This document shows, in pieces, positions 9,079 through 17,889 of a stretch of DNA of 64,000 bases. This DNA is from Bacteroidetes bacterium GWF2_33_16 (GTDB lineage Bacteria > Bacteroidota > Bacteroidia > Bacteroidales > UBA12077). The notes under the pieces are model-generated. The model ran no database searches. It saw only the letters and a list, made by a program, of their open reading frames with translations, and had not been told where the DNA came from. The stretch covers positions 1 to 64,000 of the forward strand of contig MEOE01000026.1 of assembly GCA_001768565.1 (NCBI GenBank). The letters are read 5' to 3'. The number at the start of each line of letters is the position of its first letter. Within the stretch, counting starts at the first letter, position 1. The translations under genes and the position numbers were made by a program.

Positions 9079-10168
9079 ATGATTTCTACTGATAACTTAA
9101 AAGACGTTGAAAAGCGCAAGGATGCGCTTAGGAGGCACCTTTGACATTGACACAAAACTTCTAAGAATAGATGAAGAGGAACAAAAATCTCATGCCCCCG
9201 ATTTTTGGAACAATCCCTCGGAAGCCGAAAAACAATTAAAATTTATTGCCAGCTTAAAGGAGTGGACTAATTCCTATAAAGAAATTGAAACACAAATAAA
9301 TGAATTGCAATTAGCTATTGATTTTTACAAAGAAGGAGGAATTAGTGAACCTGAAATAGACGATCAGTATAATTCAGTAATTGCCCTGATCGAGAATCTT
9401 GAATTAAAGAATATGCTTCGCAGAGAAGAGGATAAGCTTGGTGCATATCTTCAGATAAATCCCGGAGCAGGTGGAACAGAAAGCCACGATTGGGCAGAAA
9501 TGCTTATGCGAATGTATATTCGATGGGGTGAACGACACAAATACCAAGTAAAAGAAGTAAATTATATTCCTGGTGATGAGGCTGGTATTAATACCGTAAC
9601 TATTGAATTTATAGGTGATTTTGCTTATGGGTATTTAAAAAGCGAAAACGGAGTTCACCGCTTAATTCGATTATCTCCTTTCGATTCGAATAATAAAAGA
9701 CATACCTCGTTTGCTTCAGTATATGTTTCACCTGTTGTTGATGAAACCATCCAGATCGTTATTAATCCAGCTGATATTGAATTCGAAACTTATCGCTCAA
9801 GCGGAGCTGGTGGACAAAATGTGAATAAAGTTGAAACAGCCGTTCGTTTGCGTCACATTCCTTCTGGTATTGTTATTGAAAACCAGGAAACACGATCCCA
9901 ATTGAATAACAAAGAAAATGCTCTAAAACTCTTAAAATCGCAATTGTACGAAATTGAATTACGAAAACAACAGGAAGAAAGAGCAAAAATCGAAGGAGCA
10001 AAGAAAAAAATCGAATGGGGATCGCAGATACGTAATTATGTTCTGCATCCATACAAGTTAATAAAAGATGTACGAACAGGTCATGAAACAGGAAATGTGC
10101 AGGACGCGCTTGATGGAAATATTGATGGATTTATTAAAGCATACCTTATGGAATTTGCTGGAAAATAA
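9079..10168 (+). CDS. prfB: Peptide chain release factor 2 (programmed +1 frameshift)
   Basis: RF2 recognises UGA and UAA stop codons and triggers peptidyl-tRNA hydrolysis on the ribosome. Translation starts at ATG 9079 and reads 21 codons to CTT (9139-9141) followed by an in-frame TGA (9142-9144). A +1 shift skips T9142 and resumes at GAC (9143-9145), giving about 362 aa, close to E. coli RF2 (365). Both hallmarks are visible: GGQ ([11 protein letters not shown]), which hydrolyses the ester bond and is methylated by PrmC, and the SPF stop-recognition motif ([15 protein letters not shown]). The downstream frame alone has no natural N-terminus, so the gene is intact rather than a pseudogene. 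Confidence 0.97.
9130..9145 (+). promoter_or_regulatory. RF2 autoregulatory +1 frameshift site
   Basis: AGGAGG (9130-9135), CAC, CTT, TGA, C: an internal Shine-Dalgarno-like element three nucleotides upstream of the slippery CTT-TGA-C. In the known mechanism scarce RF2 allows slippage at CTT into the +1 frame, whereas abundant RF2 terminates at TGA, so the protein controls its own synthesis. Confidence 0.95.
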
Positions 10169-10221
10169 TTTTATTACATAACAATTTTAAAACTAAAAAC
10201 TTAATTAAAGCCTCCAATAAA

Positions 10222-11868
10222 ATGAAAAAATATTTATTTCTTGGACTGATCGTTCCTGCCTTAATCCTTATCTCCTCTTGTGATAAATTAAGCGATTATA
10301 AAAAAGCGGAACAAACAATTAATACGGATGACATGACCCGAATAGTTAAGGAATTCGGATCAGATGATTTTCAAGGCAGAAAACCATTTACTGCTGGTGA
10401 AGACAGCGCAATTGCTTTTTTAACTCGCGAATATAAAAGAATCGGTCTAGAACCCTGCAATAATGGAAGTTACTTGCAGGAAGTACCAATGGTAGAAGTA
10501 ACAGATGTTCCTAATGACAAAATGATTATAACCTTTAAAAAGATCAAATTAGCACTCAATTACCAATCTGATTTTGTGGCATTCTCGAAACGACTGGTTA
10601 ATGAAATAAAACTAGAAAACTCCGAAATCGTTTTTGCAGGATATGGAATTATTGCACCCGAATATAACTGGAATGATTACGAAGGTATTGATGTAAAGGA
10701 TAAAATTGTAATTGTATTTGTAAATGATCCCGGATTTGGAACTAATAATACTGATTTTTTCAAAGGTAATTCAATGACTTATTATGGTCGCTGGACATAC
10801 AAATACGAAGAAGCAGCAAGACAAGGAGCAAAAGGATTGCTTATAATTCACGAAAATGAACCAGCCGGCTATCCCTGGAGTGTTGTATTAAATGGAGCTA
10901 CCATTCCAAAACTTTACCTACAACCCGAAGATAATTATATGTCGATGTGTGCTATTGAAGGATGGCTAACATGGGATGCAGCAGAAAAACTCTTTTTGAG
11001 CACAGGATATAAGCTTAGCGAACTAAAAGAAAATGCAAAAAAACAAGGATTTAAATCCTTTGATATGAATGCTACTGTTGACTTTTCAATGAGATCGAGC
11101 CACCGATTTGCAACATCACACAATGTTATTGGCATTTTACCAGGAACCGATCATGCCGATGAAATAATTGTATATTCATCGCATTGGGATCACTTAGGAG
11201 TTGGCTCACCACAAAATGGAGATTCTATTTATAATGGAGCAGTAGATAACGGAACAACCACGGCATGGATGCTCGAAATTGCAGAAGCATTTGCCAACTT
11301 AGAAAAACGACCATCGCGATCGATAATGATCTTTTCTCCTACGTCTGAAGAGCAAGGATTATTAGGATCTAAGTATTATGCAGAACATCCGCTATATCCG
11401 CTTATTAAAACAGTTGCCAACTTCAATAACGACCTTATGTTACCCTATGGAAGAAATAAAGATGTTATGATTACAGGTTATGGACAATCAGAGCTTGATG
11501 ATTATGTTGCACGTTTTGCACCCGAATATGATCGTTATGTACTTGCAGATCCAAATCCACATACTGGAATGTACTACCGCGCCGATCATTTCAGCTTTGC
11601 ACGCGTTGGAGTACCCGCAATTTATGCCCGAGGAAATTGCGATAGCAGAGAACATGGTAAAGAATGGGCATTAGCTAAAGAAAAAGATTGGCTTACTAAT
11701 TATTACCACAAACCAACAGATCAATACAATTCAGCAACATGGGATTTATCAGGTATTGCTGATGATGCGAAGCTCCTGTTTAGAATTGGCTATGAATTGG
11801 CAAACGACACTATTTTTCCGAAATGGAAAGAAGGATCGGAATTTAAAGAGGTAAGGGAAAAGAAATAA
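10222..11868 (+). CDS. M28-family zinc aminopeptidase lipoprotein with PA-domain insert
   Basis: A 548-aa exported metallopeptidase. It has a lipoprotein signal peptide (lipobox ISSC near residue 20). A protease-associated-like insert occupies roughly 120-300. The M28 catalytic part shows the metal-binding series: His/Asp in SSHWDHLG, Asp in GAVDNGTT, the general-base Glu-Glu in SPTSEEQGLLG, Asp in FNNDLM, and the final His in YRADHFSF. By family such enzymes trim N-terminal residues from peptides in the periplasm or at the surface. It is monocistronic, 53 nt after prfB, and ends at a bidirectional terminator facing tRNA-Ala. Confidence 0.92.
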   Translation: MKKYLFLGLIVPALILISSCDKLSDYKKAEQTINTDDMTRIVKEFGSDDFQGRKPFTAGEDSAIAFLTREYKRIGLEPCNNGSYLQEVPMVEVTDVPNDKMIITFKKIKLALNYQSDFVAFSKRLVNEIKLENSEIVFAGYGIIAPEYNWNDYEGIDVKDKIVIVFVNDPGFGTNNTDFFKGNSMTYYGRWTYKYEEAARQGAKGLLIIHENEPAGYPWSVVLNGATIPKLYLQPEDNYMSMCAIEGWLTWDAAEKLFLSTGYKLSELKENAKKQGFKSFDMNATVDFSMRSSHRFATSHNVIGILPGTDHADEIIVYSSHWDHLGVGSPQNGDSIYNGAVDNGTTTAWMLEIAEAFANLEKRPSRSIMIFSPTSEEQGLLGSKYYAEHPLYPLIKTVANFNNDLMLPYGRNKDVMITGYGQSELDDYVARFAPEYDRYVLADPNPHTGMYYRADHFSFARVGVPAIYARGNCDSREHGKEWALAKEKDWLTNYYHKPTDQYNSATWDLSGIADDAKLLFRIGYELANDTIFPKWKEGSEFKEVREKK

Positions 11869-11890
11869 TACCTTACATGCATTTTTTATG

Positions 11891-11938
11891 CAAGAAAAAA
11901 GCGATTGCAAATTAAACCTTGCAATCGCTTTTTTCTTG
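11891..11938. terminator. Bidirectional terminator, perfect 20-bp inverted repeat
   Basis: Arms 11891-11910 and 11919-11938 are perfectly complementary around an 8-nt loop. The core GCGATTGCAA stem is flanked by A6 and T6, so a T-tract follows the hairpin on either strand. It serves the M28 gene (+) and the tRNA (-), and abuts the tRNA 3' end with no spacer. Confidence 0.88.
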
Positions 11939-12012
11939 TGGAGCATAGCGGAATCGAACCGCTGACCTTTTGACTGCCAGTCAAACGCTCTAGCCAACTG
12001 AGCTAATGCCCC
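11939..12012 (-). tRNA. tRNA-Ala (anticodon GGC)
   Basis: A 74-nt tRNA on the minus strand. The acceptor stem GGGGCAT/ATGCTCC contains the G3-U70 wobble pair that is the alanine identity element. The D stem is GCTC/GAGC with GG in the loop, the anticodon stem TTTGA/TCAAA has loop CTGGCAG (anticodon GGC, decoding GCC/GCU), and the T arm is AGCGG-TTCGATT-CCGCT. The discriminator is A. CCA is not encoded (the next bases are CAA). A terminator hairpin begins immediately after the 3' end. Confidence 0.95.
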
Positions 12013-12025
12013 AATATTTTATTAA

Positions 12026-12079
12026 TCAAACACTCTAGCCTCCCGATAGTTATCGGGATGAGCTAATGCCCCAATATTT
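12026..12079 (-). repeat. Truncated copy of the tRNA-Ala 5' half, interrupted by a palindrome
   Basis: Positions 12026-12079 repeat 11981-12019: the 5' acceptor strand, D arm and start of the anticodon stem, plus 7 nt of flank. There is one substitution (12032 versus 11987). The 3-nt D-loop segment AAC of the true tRNA (plus-strand reading) is replaced by an 18-nt palindrome. The copy lacks the 3' half and cannot fold as a tRNA. It lies directly 5' of the functional tRNA, in the same orientation. Confidence 0.9.
12041..12058. repeat. 18-bp palindrome TCCCGATAGTTATCGGGA
   Basis: Arms TCCCGATA and TATCGGGA pair around a 2-nt centre. The element sits inside the D-loop position of the truncated tRNA copy. 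Palindromes of this CCCGATAGnTATCGGG type are, to my recollection, dispersed intergenic repeats in Bacteroidota genomes; no second copy was noticed in this window. Confidence 0.75.
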
Positions 12080-12369
12080 AAAAGATCAATAATTAATCCT
12101 GTTTAATGCTATTTACTGCTCACAAAAATTATATCTGCTTATATGAACGATTCTTTGCATTATTCTTAAAATCCATGCGAAAATACATATTTTTTTATAA
12201 AAATGAAATATATTTTTACAACCAATAATTAATAGAATAATAGAATTAATATAATGCGTTTTTTTAATAAATGTAGGCATTTTAGTACGATTTTAACACA
12301 ACATTTTGGACGCTTTTAACGTATAAATAGTACAAATTATAAAATAATTGATAAAATCGACAAAAAAGT
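12080..12369. other. Intergenic region without recognisable gene
   Basis: About 290 bp of very AT-rich sequence between the tRNA fragment and the tonB promoter. No ORF with recognisable protein, no RNA gene and no strong hairpin was seen. It presumably holds the promoter of the tRNA on the minus strand. Confidence 0.5.
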
Positions 12370-12400
12370 TTTGAAAAACATTTTTATATTAATATTTTTA
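12370..12400 (+). promoter_or_regulatory. Probable promoter of the first TonB gene
   Basis: TTTG (12370-12373), a 19-nt spacer and TATTTTTA (12393-12400), which differs from TAnnTTTG only in the last base. The start codon follows at 12422. Confidence 0.5.
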
Positions 12401-12421
12401 GGCACTTAAAAAATAAACCAT

Positions 12422-13105
12422 ATGGAAGTTAAAAAAACCGATAAAGCGAATTTGGAGAAATCGAGAGGTCTTTTTCTTCAGATAGGTTATGTGGTTGTTC
12501 TGGGGCTAATTTTACTGGCTTTTGAATGGACATCAAAACCTGCAGACTTGGGAGACCTGGGAAATCTGGGAGATATGAATCTTGAAGAGGAAGTTATTCC
12601 AATTACAAGACAACAGAATGAACCACCTCCACCACCACCACCACCACAACAAACTGAAGTTATTAATATTGTACAAGACGATGTTGAAATTGATGATGAG
12701 TTAGAGCTTGAAGATACTGAAGCAGACGAGGCTACACAAGTTCAGATTGTTGAATTTGCAGAAGAAGAAGAAACAGTTGATGAACAAGAGATTTTCCTTG
12801 TTGTAGAAGATATGCCTACCTTTCAGGGAAAAGAAAAAGACGCTTTCAGAGTTTATATTCAACAAAATCTTAAGTACCCTATTATTGCACAAGAAAACGG
12901 TATTAGTGGACGAGTTTATGTTTCATTTGTTGTTGACCGTGACGGTTCAATTACAAATGTTCAGGTAGTACGAGGAGTCGACCCTTCGCTAGATAAAGAA
13001 GCTGTTAGGGTTGTTAAATCATCTCCAAAATGGTCTCCTGGAAAACAAAGAGGAAGAGCAGTGCGTGTATCATTTACATTCCCAATTGTATTCCAATTAC
13101 AATAA
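12422..13105 (+). CDS. TonB-family energy transducer
   Basis: A 227-aa protein with a short cytoplasmic N-terminus and one transmembrane helix (about 24-40, 'IGYVVVLGLILLAFEW'). A proline-rich stretch of eight Pro (about 68-75) and an acidic linker follow. The TonB C-terminal domain spans about 135-227 ('GISGRVYVSFVVDRDGSI', 'SPKWSPGKQRGRAVRVSFTF'). By family it passes the proton-motive force from ExbB/ExbD to outer-membrane TonB-dependent receptors. ExbBD are not in the window. A paralogue with the same N-terminal layout is encoded at 59115-59786. It is monocistronic, with its own promoter and terminator. Confidence 0.92.
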   Translation: MEVKKTDKANLEKSRGLFLQIGYVVVLGLILLAFEWTSKPADLGDLGNLGDMNLEEEVIPITRQQNEPPPPPPPPQQTEVINIVQDDVEIDDELELEDTEADEATQVQIVEFAEEEETVDEQEIFLVVEDMPTFQGKEKDAFRVYIQQNLKYPIIAQENGISGRVYVSFVVDRDGSITNVQVVRGVDPSLDKEAVRVVKSSPKWSPGKQRGRAVRVSFTFPIVFQLQ

Positions 13106-13124
13106 GTTTAAACACGTTTGCATT

Positions 13125-13165
13125 ATAAAAAAATAATCCAGCTTTTAGCTGGATTATTTTTTTAT
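13125..13165. terminator. Bidirectional terminator between TonB gene and ruvC
   Basis: A perfect 19-bp inverted repeat (13125-13143 and 13147-13165) with a 3-nt loop. Its A/T-runs give a T-tract on either strand. The right arm overlaps the last codons and stop of ruvC. Confidence 0.88.
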
Positions 13166-13720
13166 CCTTCCCGGATTTTTATTAATGAAATCTTTCCAGC
13201 TTTTAAAATCACTTGAAGTAGTTGGATTGTTGGTTTGATAAAAATGACATAATGCTGCTGCTAAACCATCAGTTGCATCTAAATCACTAGGTAATTCTTT
13301 AATCTTGAGCAATTGTTTAAGTAATAAGGCAACCTGCTCTTTTGAAGCATTTCCCTGACCAGTTATTGACATTTTTATTTTTCTTGGGGCATATTCAAAA
13401 ATAGGTAATGATCGCGACAAAGCTGCTGCTATAGCAACTCCCTGGGCTCTGCCCAATTTAAGCATGGATTGTACATTTTTACCAAAAAAAGGAGCTTCAA
13501 TAGCTAATTCATCAGGATGATATTGGTCTATTAATTGAGTCACTCTCTCAAATATATGTTTCAACTTAACATAATGATCATCAAATTTCTTTAGCTCAAT
13601 AACCCCCATTACCAACAAAGAAACATCTTTACCTTTAGTTTCAATTAAACCATAGCCCATTATGGTAGTTCCGGGATCAATCCCCAGAATGACTCTTTCT
13701 TTTTTTAACCTTTTATTCAT
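13154..13720 (-). CDS. ruvC: Crossover junction endodeoxyribonuclease RuvC
   Basis: RuvC resolves Holliday junctions together with RuvAB. The four-acidic-residue active site of the RNase H-like fold is visible: Asp in LGIDPGTT (near residue 14), Glu in [10 protein letters not shown], and the Asp pair in [14 protein letters not shown]. The 188-aa length fits the family. The ATG overlaps the stop codon of the upstream S41 peptidase (TAATG), indicating translational coupling. It is the last gene of a four-gene minus-strand operon. Confidence 0.95.
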   Translation of the reverse strand: MNKRLKKERVILGIDPGTTIMGYGLIETKGKDVSLLVMGVIELKKFDDHYVKLKHIFERVTQLIDQYHPDELAIEAPFFGKNVQSMLKLGRAQGVAIAAALSRSLPIFEYAPRKIKMSITGQGNASKEQVALLLKQLLKIKELPSDLDATDGLAAALCHFYQTNNPTTSSDFKSWKDFINKNPGRIKK

Positions 13721-14994
13721 TAATATGCGCCTAGTTCGTCTCTTAAAGATCTTATCAGTTTTTTTGGTCTTCGTTTAATATCGTACATTGTTTTTTTACC
13801 TGAAAAATTGCCGTATTGAATATGATACAATGCCTCAGCAAGAGAACCTTCTTGAATATCACCAAAATTATGAGTTACATCGTCGGAAGCAAAAGCATCT
13901 GCAGGCAATCCTTCGTAATAATCTCCAACTCCTTCGCTATTAACAATTTTAAAAGTTATTGGAACATATACATAATCTGACAAATTGCTATTAAAGGAAT
14001 ACATTCCAACAGGTTTTCCATAACTATTGTCTCCAATCATATACACTTCAAGATAAGGTTTTAATCCATTTATTAATGCTTCGCTTGCTGATGCAGAACC
14101 GTTTGTAGTGATAAAGTAGATTTTTTCGAGTTTAAGCGAATTGCTATTTACAGTAAATTTATAATTACCATTCTGCGAGGTTCGTTCTTTATTATGTATA
14201 TATCTTAAGAATAATTCATCATCTAGCCTATCCGGGATAACTAGCCCTGCAAGATGATTTGCAATATCCATTAAACCACCGCCATTATATCTTAAATCAA
14301 TAATTAATTCATCGACACCTTTAGATTTAAAATAAGTAAATACAGTGTTTAATTCTGCTTTTGAAGGATTAATAAAACTTTCAAAAACCATATAGCCAAC
14401 ATTCTTAGCGCCAACATTAATAACACTGCGATGTAAAACAGTATTTATTGTAATTAGTTTTTTACTATATGTTTTGGTTAATATTGTTGCAGTTGGTGAT
14501 TCAAATTCAAAAGTATTAGACACTCCTACATCTGAAGATCCCAGCAAACTGTTTAAATTCGAGTTCTCGTCAATGGATGTTCCGTTGATTTTATTTATCT
14601 TCCATCCTCTGGTTATGCCGTCATTAGCTAAATCGGAAGATTGGAATAAATAAGAAATACGAATTTTGCCATCATTATCTACAGAATATCCAAATCCATG
14701 GCCAACATAAACACCTTCATCATAATAATCGCTTTCTTCCTGCTTGGTACTTATATAACTCCATTTATCCAGAGGATTATAAACAATAGCTTCCAGCATA
14801 TCTTTGGGATCAGAATAGTCATTTAAATTAATTGTAGGTAATGAATCGTTCCATAAATACCAATAATCCATAATATTAACTAATTCTTCGATTGGATTAT
14901 CTGCCGATGGAAACAGATACTCTCTTTCACAAGAGTTTATTGTTAAAAAAAGGATCAAAACTCCCGGTAATAGAATTTTAAATTTGTGTTTCAT
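13720..14994 (-). CDS. S41-family (C-terminal processing) peptidase lipoprotein
   Basis: A serine peptidase of the CtpA/Tsp type. The ATG at 14994 is chosen because it yields a lipoprotein signal peptide ([11 protein letters not shown]..., lipobox INSC); an ATG at 15042 would add 16 residues. A PDZ-like segment (about 85-180, containing GHGFGYSV and [13 protein letters not shown]) precedes the catalytic domain. That domain has DLRYNGGG, the nucleophile Ser in [14 protein letters not shown] and the general-base Lys in SYGKPVG. About 424 aa. It likely cleaves periplasmic proteins. The start overlaps the end of the EamA transporter gene by 17 nt, and ruvC follows with a 1-nt overlap. Confidence 0.9.
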   Translation of the reverse strand: MKHKFKILLPGVLILFLTINSCEREYLFPSADNPIEELVNIMDYWYLWNDSLPTINLNDYSDPKDMLEAIVYNPLDKWSYISTKQEESDYYDEGVYVGHGFGYSVDNDGKIRISYLFQSSDLANDGITRGWKINKINGTSIDENSNLNSLLGSSDVGVSNTFEFESPTATILTKTYSKKLITINTVLHRSVINVGAKNVGYMVFESFINPSKAELNTVFTYFKSKGVDELIIDLRYNGGGLMDIANHLAGLVIPDRLDDELFLRYIHNKERTSQNGNYKFTVNSNSLKLEKIYFITTNGSASASEALINGLKPYLEVYMIGDNSYGKPVGMYSFNSNLSDYVYVPITFKIVNSEGVGDYYEGLPADAFASDDVTHNFGDIQEGSLAEALYHIQYGNFSGKKTMYDIKRRPKKLIRSLRDELGAY

Positions 14995-15880
14995 ACAATT
15001 GACTTTTTTTTCTTTGATTTTGAATAATAATTCCTGTAACAATTAATACTAAACCAATTAAAGTAGCAAAATGAATCTTCTCTTTTAGAATAAAATGAAT
15101 AAATAGTAAAGAACAAAAAGGAGTTAGATAGATTAATGTACCTATTCTTTCTGTTCTACCAGACATTTGTAAAGCCATAAGCCATAATACAAAAGTTATG
15201 CCCATTTCAAAAACACCAATATAAACTGATGATAAAAGTGCTATTCCATTTTGAGAAAAATCAGGATACGTAATTAAAGTATAAATTGATATAAAGATAA
15301 ATGCAAAACAGAAGTTCAAAAACAGCTTCACAACCTCATCTCGCTGATCTTTCATATTTAGTATCCAGAATAATGCCCATACAATAGAACTAGCCAATGC
15401 AAGAAAGATACCCAAAGGACTGGAAAAATTCAGACTTAGTATATTGCCCTGAGATGAAATAAAAAAAACGCCGGCAAAACTTATAAGCATAGCTATTAAA
15501 CTCTTTCCTGTAATGGGTTTTTTGAGAATGGGTATTGATAAGAGTACCAGAGTTATTGGCCAAACAAAATTAAGTGGTTGAGCAACCTGTGCCGGAAGTA
15601 AAGAATATGCCTTAAATAAAACCGTATAATATAAAAATGGGTTTAAAAATCCAACAAAAGCTGAATGCAAGTATTCTTTCCTAGTATAATTTTTTAGATG
15701 ATTAAATTTACCCTGCCATAAAACAATTAGAAACAGAACAACAACAGCTGTTAGAATCGAATAAAAAAGCAGATGAACATAATTTGTGTGTTTCAATCCT
15801 ATTTTAAAAGCAGTTGCCGATGTACTCCAAAAGAGAATAGTTAATCCAGCAAAAAAATATGATTTTTTCTGATTATTCAT
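14978..15880 (-). CDS. EamA/DMT-family inner-membrane transporter
   Basis: A 300-aa protein made almost entirely of hydrophobic helices, consistent with ten transmembrane segments in two EamA repeats. The first starts at 'SYFFAGLTILFWSTSATAFK'; the second ('LGIFLALASSIVWALFWILN') begins near residue 155. Such drug/metabolite transporters export amino acids or other small metabolites; the substrate cannot be told. The ATG overlaps the stop of the preceding lipoprotein gene (ATGA), and its own end overlaps the S41 peptidase start. Confidence 0.9.
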   Translation of the reverse strand: MNNQKKSYFFAGLTILFWSTSATAFKIGLKHTNYVHLLFYSILTAVVVLFLIVLWQGKFNHLKNYTRKEYLHSAFVGFLNPFLYYTVLFKAYSLLPAQVAQPLNFVWPITLVLLSIPILKKPITGKSLIAMLISFAGVFFISSQGNILSLNFSSPLGIFLALASSIVWALFWILNMKDQRDEVVKLFLNFCFAFIFISIYTLITYPDFSQNGIALLSSVYIGVFEMGITFVLWLMALQMSGRTERIGTLIYLTPFCSLLFIHFILKEKIHFATLIGLVLIVTGIIIQNQRKKSQLYETQI

Positions 15881-16404
15881 TTGATGCTATCGCTTAACAA
15901 AGTTAATGTAAGTGTATCACCAAGAAACTTATATATTTGATTTATTGATTCATCCATTAGAAGAATGCTTGAATCAACCCGTTGCTCAAGAAGCAGTAAT
16001 ACATCAGCTTCGGTAAGTATATCTTCCTCTATTTCAGGTGTTATTTCTCCTTTAATTATAATATCTTCCTTAATTGATTCAAGTTGATAATGGGAAAATA
16101 ATATTTCTTTGTGGGAATACTGATAAATATCACTTAGTTTTCTTGAAATTTCTTGAAGTAATTGATAGAAATCAAGGGAGTCCTTTTGACTAATCCTGCC
16201 ATTAGGACTAATACCAATAAGTTTTTTCCCTGACAAATGATAAACGCTGTCAATAAATTGAATTTGGTATGCCGACATTTCTTGCAATAAGCTATCAGTT
16301 ATTTTTATCATCTGGTCGACTTCGGAAGTATTCACTTCTTTTTTTGAACATGATAGACTAAGACTCAAGAATAATAACAAAACCAGAATTAAATTCCACT
16401 TCAT
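15877..16404 (-). CDS. Small lipoprotein of unknown function
   Basis: A 175-aa protein with a clear lipoprotein signal peptide (LSLSC lipobox near residue 19, then SKKE). The mature part is acidic and predicted helical, with no Cys, no catalytic motif and no recognised domain. It is the first gene of the operon lipoprotein - EamA transporter - S41 peptidase - ruvC, all joined by short overlaps. I do not recognise the family. Confidence 0.75.
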   Translation of the reverse strand: MKWNLILVLLLFLSLSLSCSKKEVNTSEVDQMIKITDSLLQEMSAYQIQFIDSVYHLSGKKLIGISPNGRISQKDSLDFYQLLQEISRKLSDIYQYSHKEILFSHYQLESIKEDIIIKGEITPEIEEDILTEADVLLLLEQRVDSSILLMDESINQIYKFLGDTLTLTLLSDSIK

Positions 16405-16468
16405 AATGAATAGAAGATTATTGGTTAATAATACGAATTTTTTCTGATTAATTGAACCTTGTTAAAAC

Positions 16469-16494
16469 AAAAAAGAGTGCTATTTTGAGCACTC
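16469..16494 (-). terminator. Terminator of serS
   Basis: A 7-bp stem GAGTGCT/AGCACTC (16475-16481 with 16488-16494), followed on the minus strand by a T-rich tract (A-rich 16466-16474 on the plus strand). Confidence 0.75.
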
Positions 16495-16518
16495 CTATTT
16501 ATTTCTATTTTGTAAAAT

Positions 16519-17793
16519 CTAATTGATTATTTCAAATCCGGTATACTTCTGAAGAACCTTAGGTATTAATATTCCTTCTGGCGTTTGATTGTTCTCAAGC
16601 AGTGCAGCTACTATTCGAGGCAATGCCAATGCACTTCCGTTCAATGTATGAGCCAAAATAGTTTTTTTCTCACCCTCTTCACGAAACCTGAGTTTAAGTC
16701 TATTTGCCTGGTACGATTCAAAATTGGAAACAGAACTTACTTCGAGCCATTTATCCTGAGCAGCAGAATACACTTCAAAATCGTATGTTAAAGCAGAAGT
16801 AAAACTCATATCGCCACCACAAAGTTGCAAAATACGATAAGGGAGATTTAATGATTTTACAAGTCCTTCGACATGATTAACCATTTCTTCCAATGCCTGA
16901 TATGATTTTTCAGGATGTTGAAGTTGAACTATTTCCACTTTATCAAATTGATGTAAACGGTTTAATCCACGTACATCTTTACCATAAGATCCAGCTTCGC
17001 GACGAAAACATGGAGTATAAGCAGTCATCTTTATAGGAAACTCTGATGCAGAAAGAATTACGTCCCTATAAATATTTGTTACAGGAACTTCGGCAGTAGG
17101 AATTAGATACAAATTATCGATCCCAACATGATACATTTGTCCTTCTTTATCAGGAAGCTGACCTGTTCCAAATCCGGAATCTTCGTTTACCATAATTGGA
17201 GGTTGAATCTCGAGGTAACCTGCAGCAGTTGCTTCATCAACAAAATAATTTATTAAAGCACGTTGTAATTTTGCCCCTTTACCTTTATAAACAGGAAAAC
17301 CACTTCCTGTAAGTTTATTGCCTAATTCAAAATCAATAATATCGTATTTTTTTGCCAAATCCCAGTGAGGAACAGCGTCTTTGTATAAACTCGGTTTATT
17401 TCCTCCTGAGCGTATTTCAATATTATCATCAGCACCTTTACCACGTGGTACTGAACTATGAGGCAAATTTGGTAATTGAACTAATAAATTATTTAGTTGT
17501 TTTTCTATTTGAGCAAGCTCTTCGCCTTGGCTTTTTACTAATTCTTTAAGTTGGGTATTTTTTTCTTTCAATAAGTTAACCTCAAATGTATTTCCACTCT
17601 TAAATAAAACGCCAATTTCTTTTGCAATCTTATTAAGTTCCGATTGGTTATTATCCATGCTATTCTGGGTAGAACGCCTTACCTGATCAAGCCCAAGAAT
17701 CTGGTTAACAACATCTTCGGCTTTAAAATTTTTTACAGATAATCGTTCAATAACCTGTTCTTTATTTTCCTGAAGTACTTTGAGAGTTAACAT
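16519..17793 (-). CDS. serS: Serine--tRNA ligase
   Basis: SerRS charges tRNA-Ser and tRNA-Sec with serine. The N-terminal antiparallel coiled-coil arm that grips the tRNA variable arm spans about residues 25-110. The class II catalytic core has motif 2 (TPCFRREAGSYGKDVRGLNR) and motif 3 (LNGSALALPRIVAALLEN). The 424-aa length is standard. It is monocistronic with a terminator downstream. Confidence 0.97.
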   Translation of the reverse strand: MLTLKVLQENKEQVIERLSVKNFKAEDVVNQILGLDQVRRSTQNSMDNNQSELNKIAKEIGVLFKSGNTFEVNLLKEKNTQLKELVKSQGEELAQIEKQLNNLLVQLPNLPHSSVPRGKGADDNIEIRSGGNKPSLYKDAVPHWDLAKKYDIIDFELGNKLTGSGFPVYKGKGAKLQRALINYFVDEATAAGYLEIQPPIMVNEDSGFGTGQLPDKEGQMYHVGIDNLYLIPTAEVPVTNIYRDVILSASEFPIKMTAYTPCFRREAGSYGKDVRGLNRLHQFDKVEIVQLQHPEKSYQALEEMVNHVEGLVKSLNLPYRILQLCGGDMSFTSALTYDFEVYSAAQDKWLEVSSVSNFESYQANRLKLRFREEGEKKTILAHTLNGSALALPRIVAALLENNQTPEGILIPKVLQKYTGFEIIN

Positions 17794-17811
17794 AGCGAAT
17801 AAAATTAAATA

Positions 17812-17868
17812 GCGAAAATAAAAAATCTCCTGAAATTTTTACTTAAAACAAAGCAAAAACAGGAGATT
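17812..17868 (-). terminator. Terminator of rplU-rpmA
   Basis: On the minus strand AATCTCCTG (17868-17860) pairs with CAGGAGATT (17832-17824) across a 27-nt loop and is followed by TTTTTATTTT. The long loop makes it weaker than the others in the window. Confidence 0.55.
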
Positions 17869-17889
17869 AATTATAAAATTTAAATACGT

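Noticed and set aside
9107-10168. prfB as a frameshifted pseudogene or assembly error
   Set aside because: The break is exactly the conserved RF2 recoding site with its upstream AGGAGG; both protein parts are intact.
12026-12079. A second complete tRNA-Ala gene
   Set aside because: Only the 5' half is present, the D-loop is disrupted and there is no T arm or 3' acceptor strand.
12621-12648. CCA/CCT simple repeat as a regulatory or phase-variable tract
   Set aside because: It encodes the octaproline linker of TonB; units are not uniform, and such Pro-rich spacers are normal in the family.
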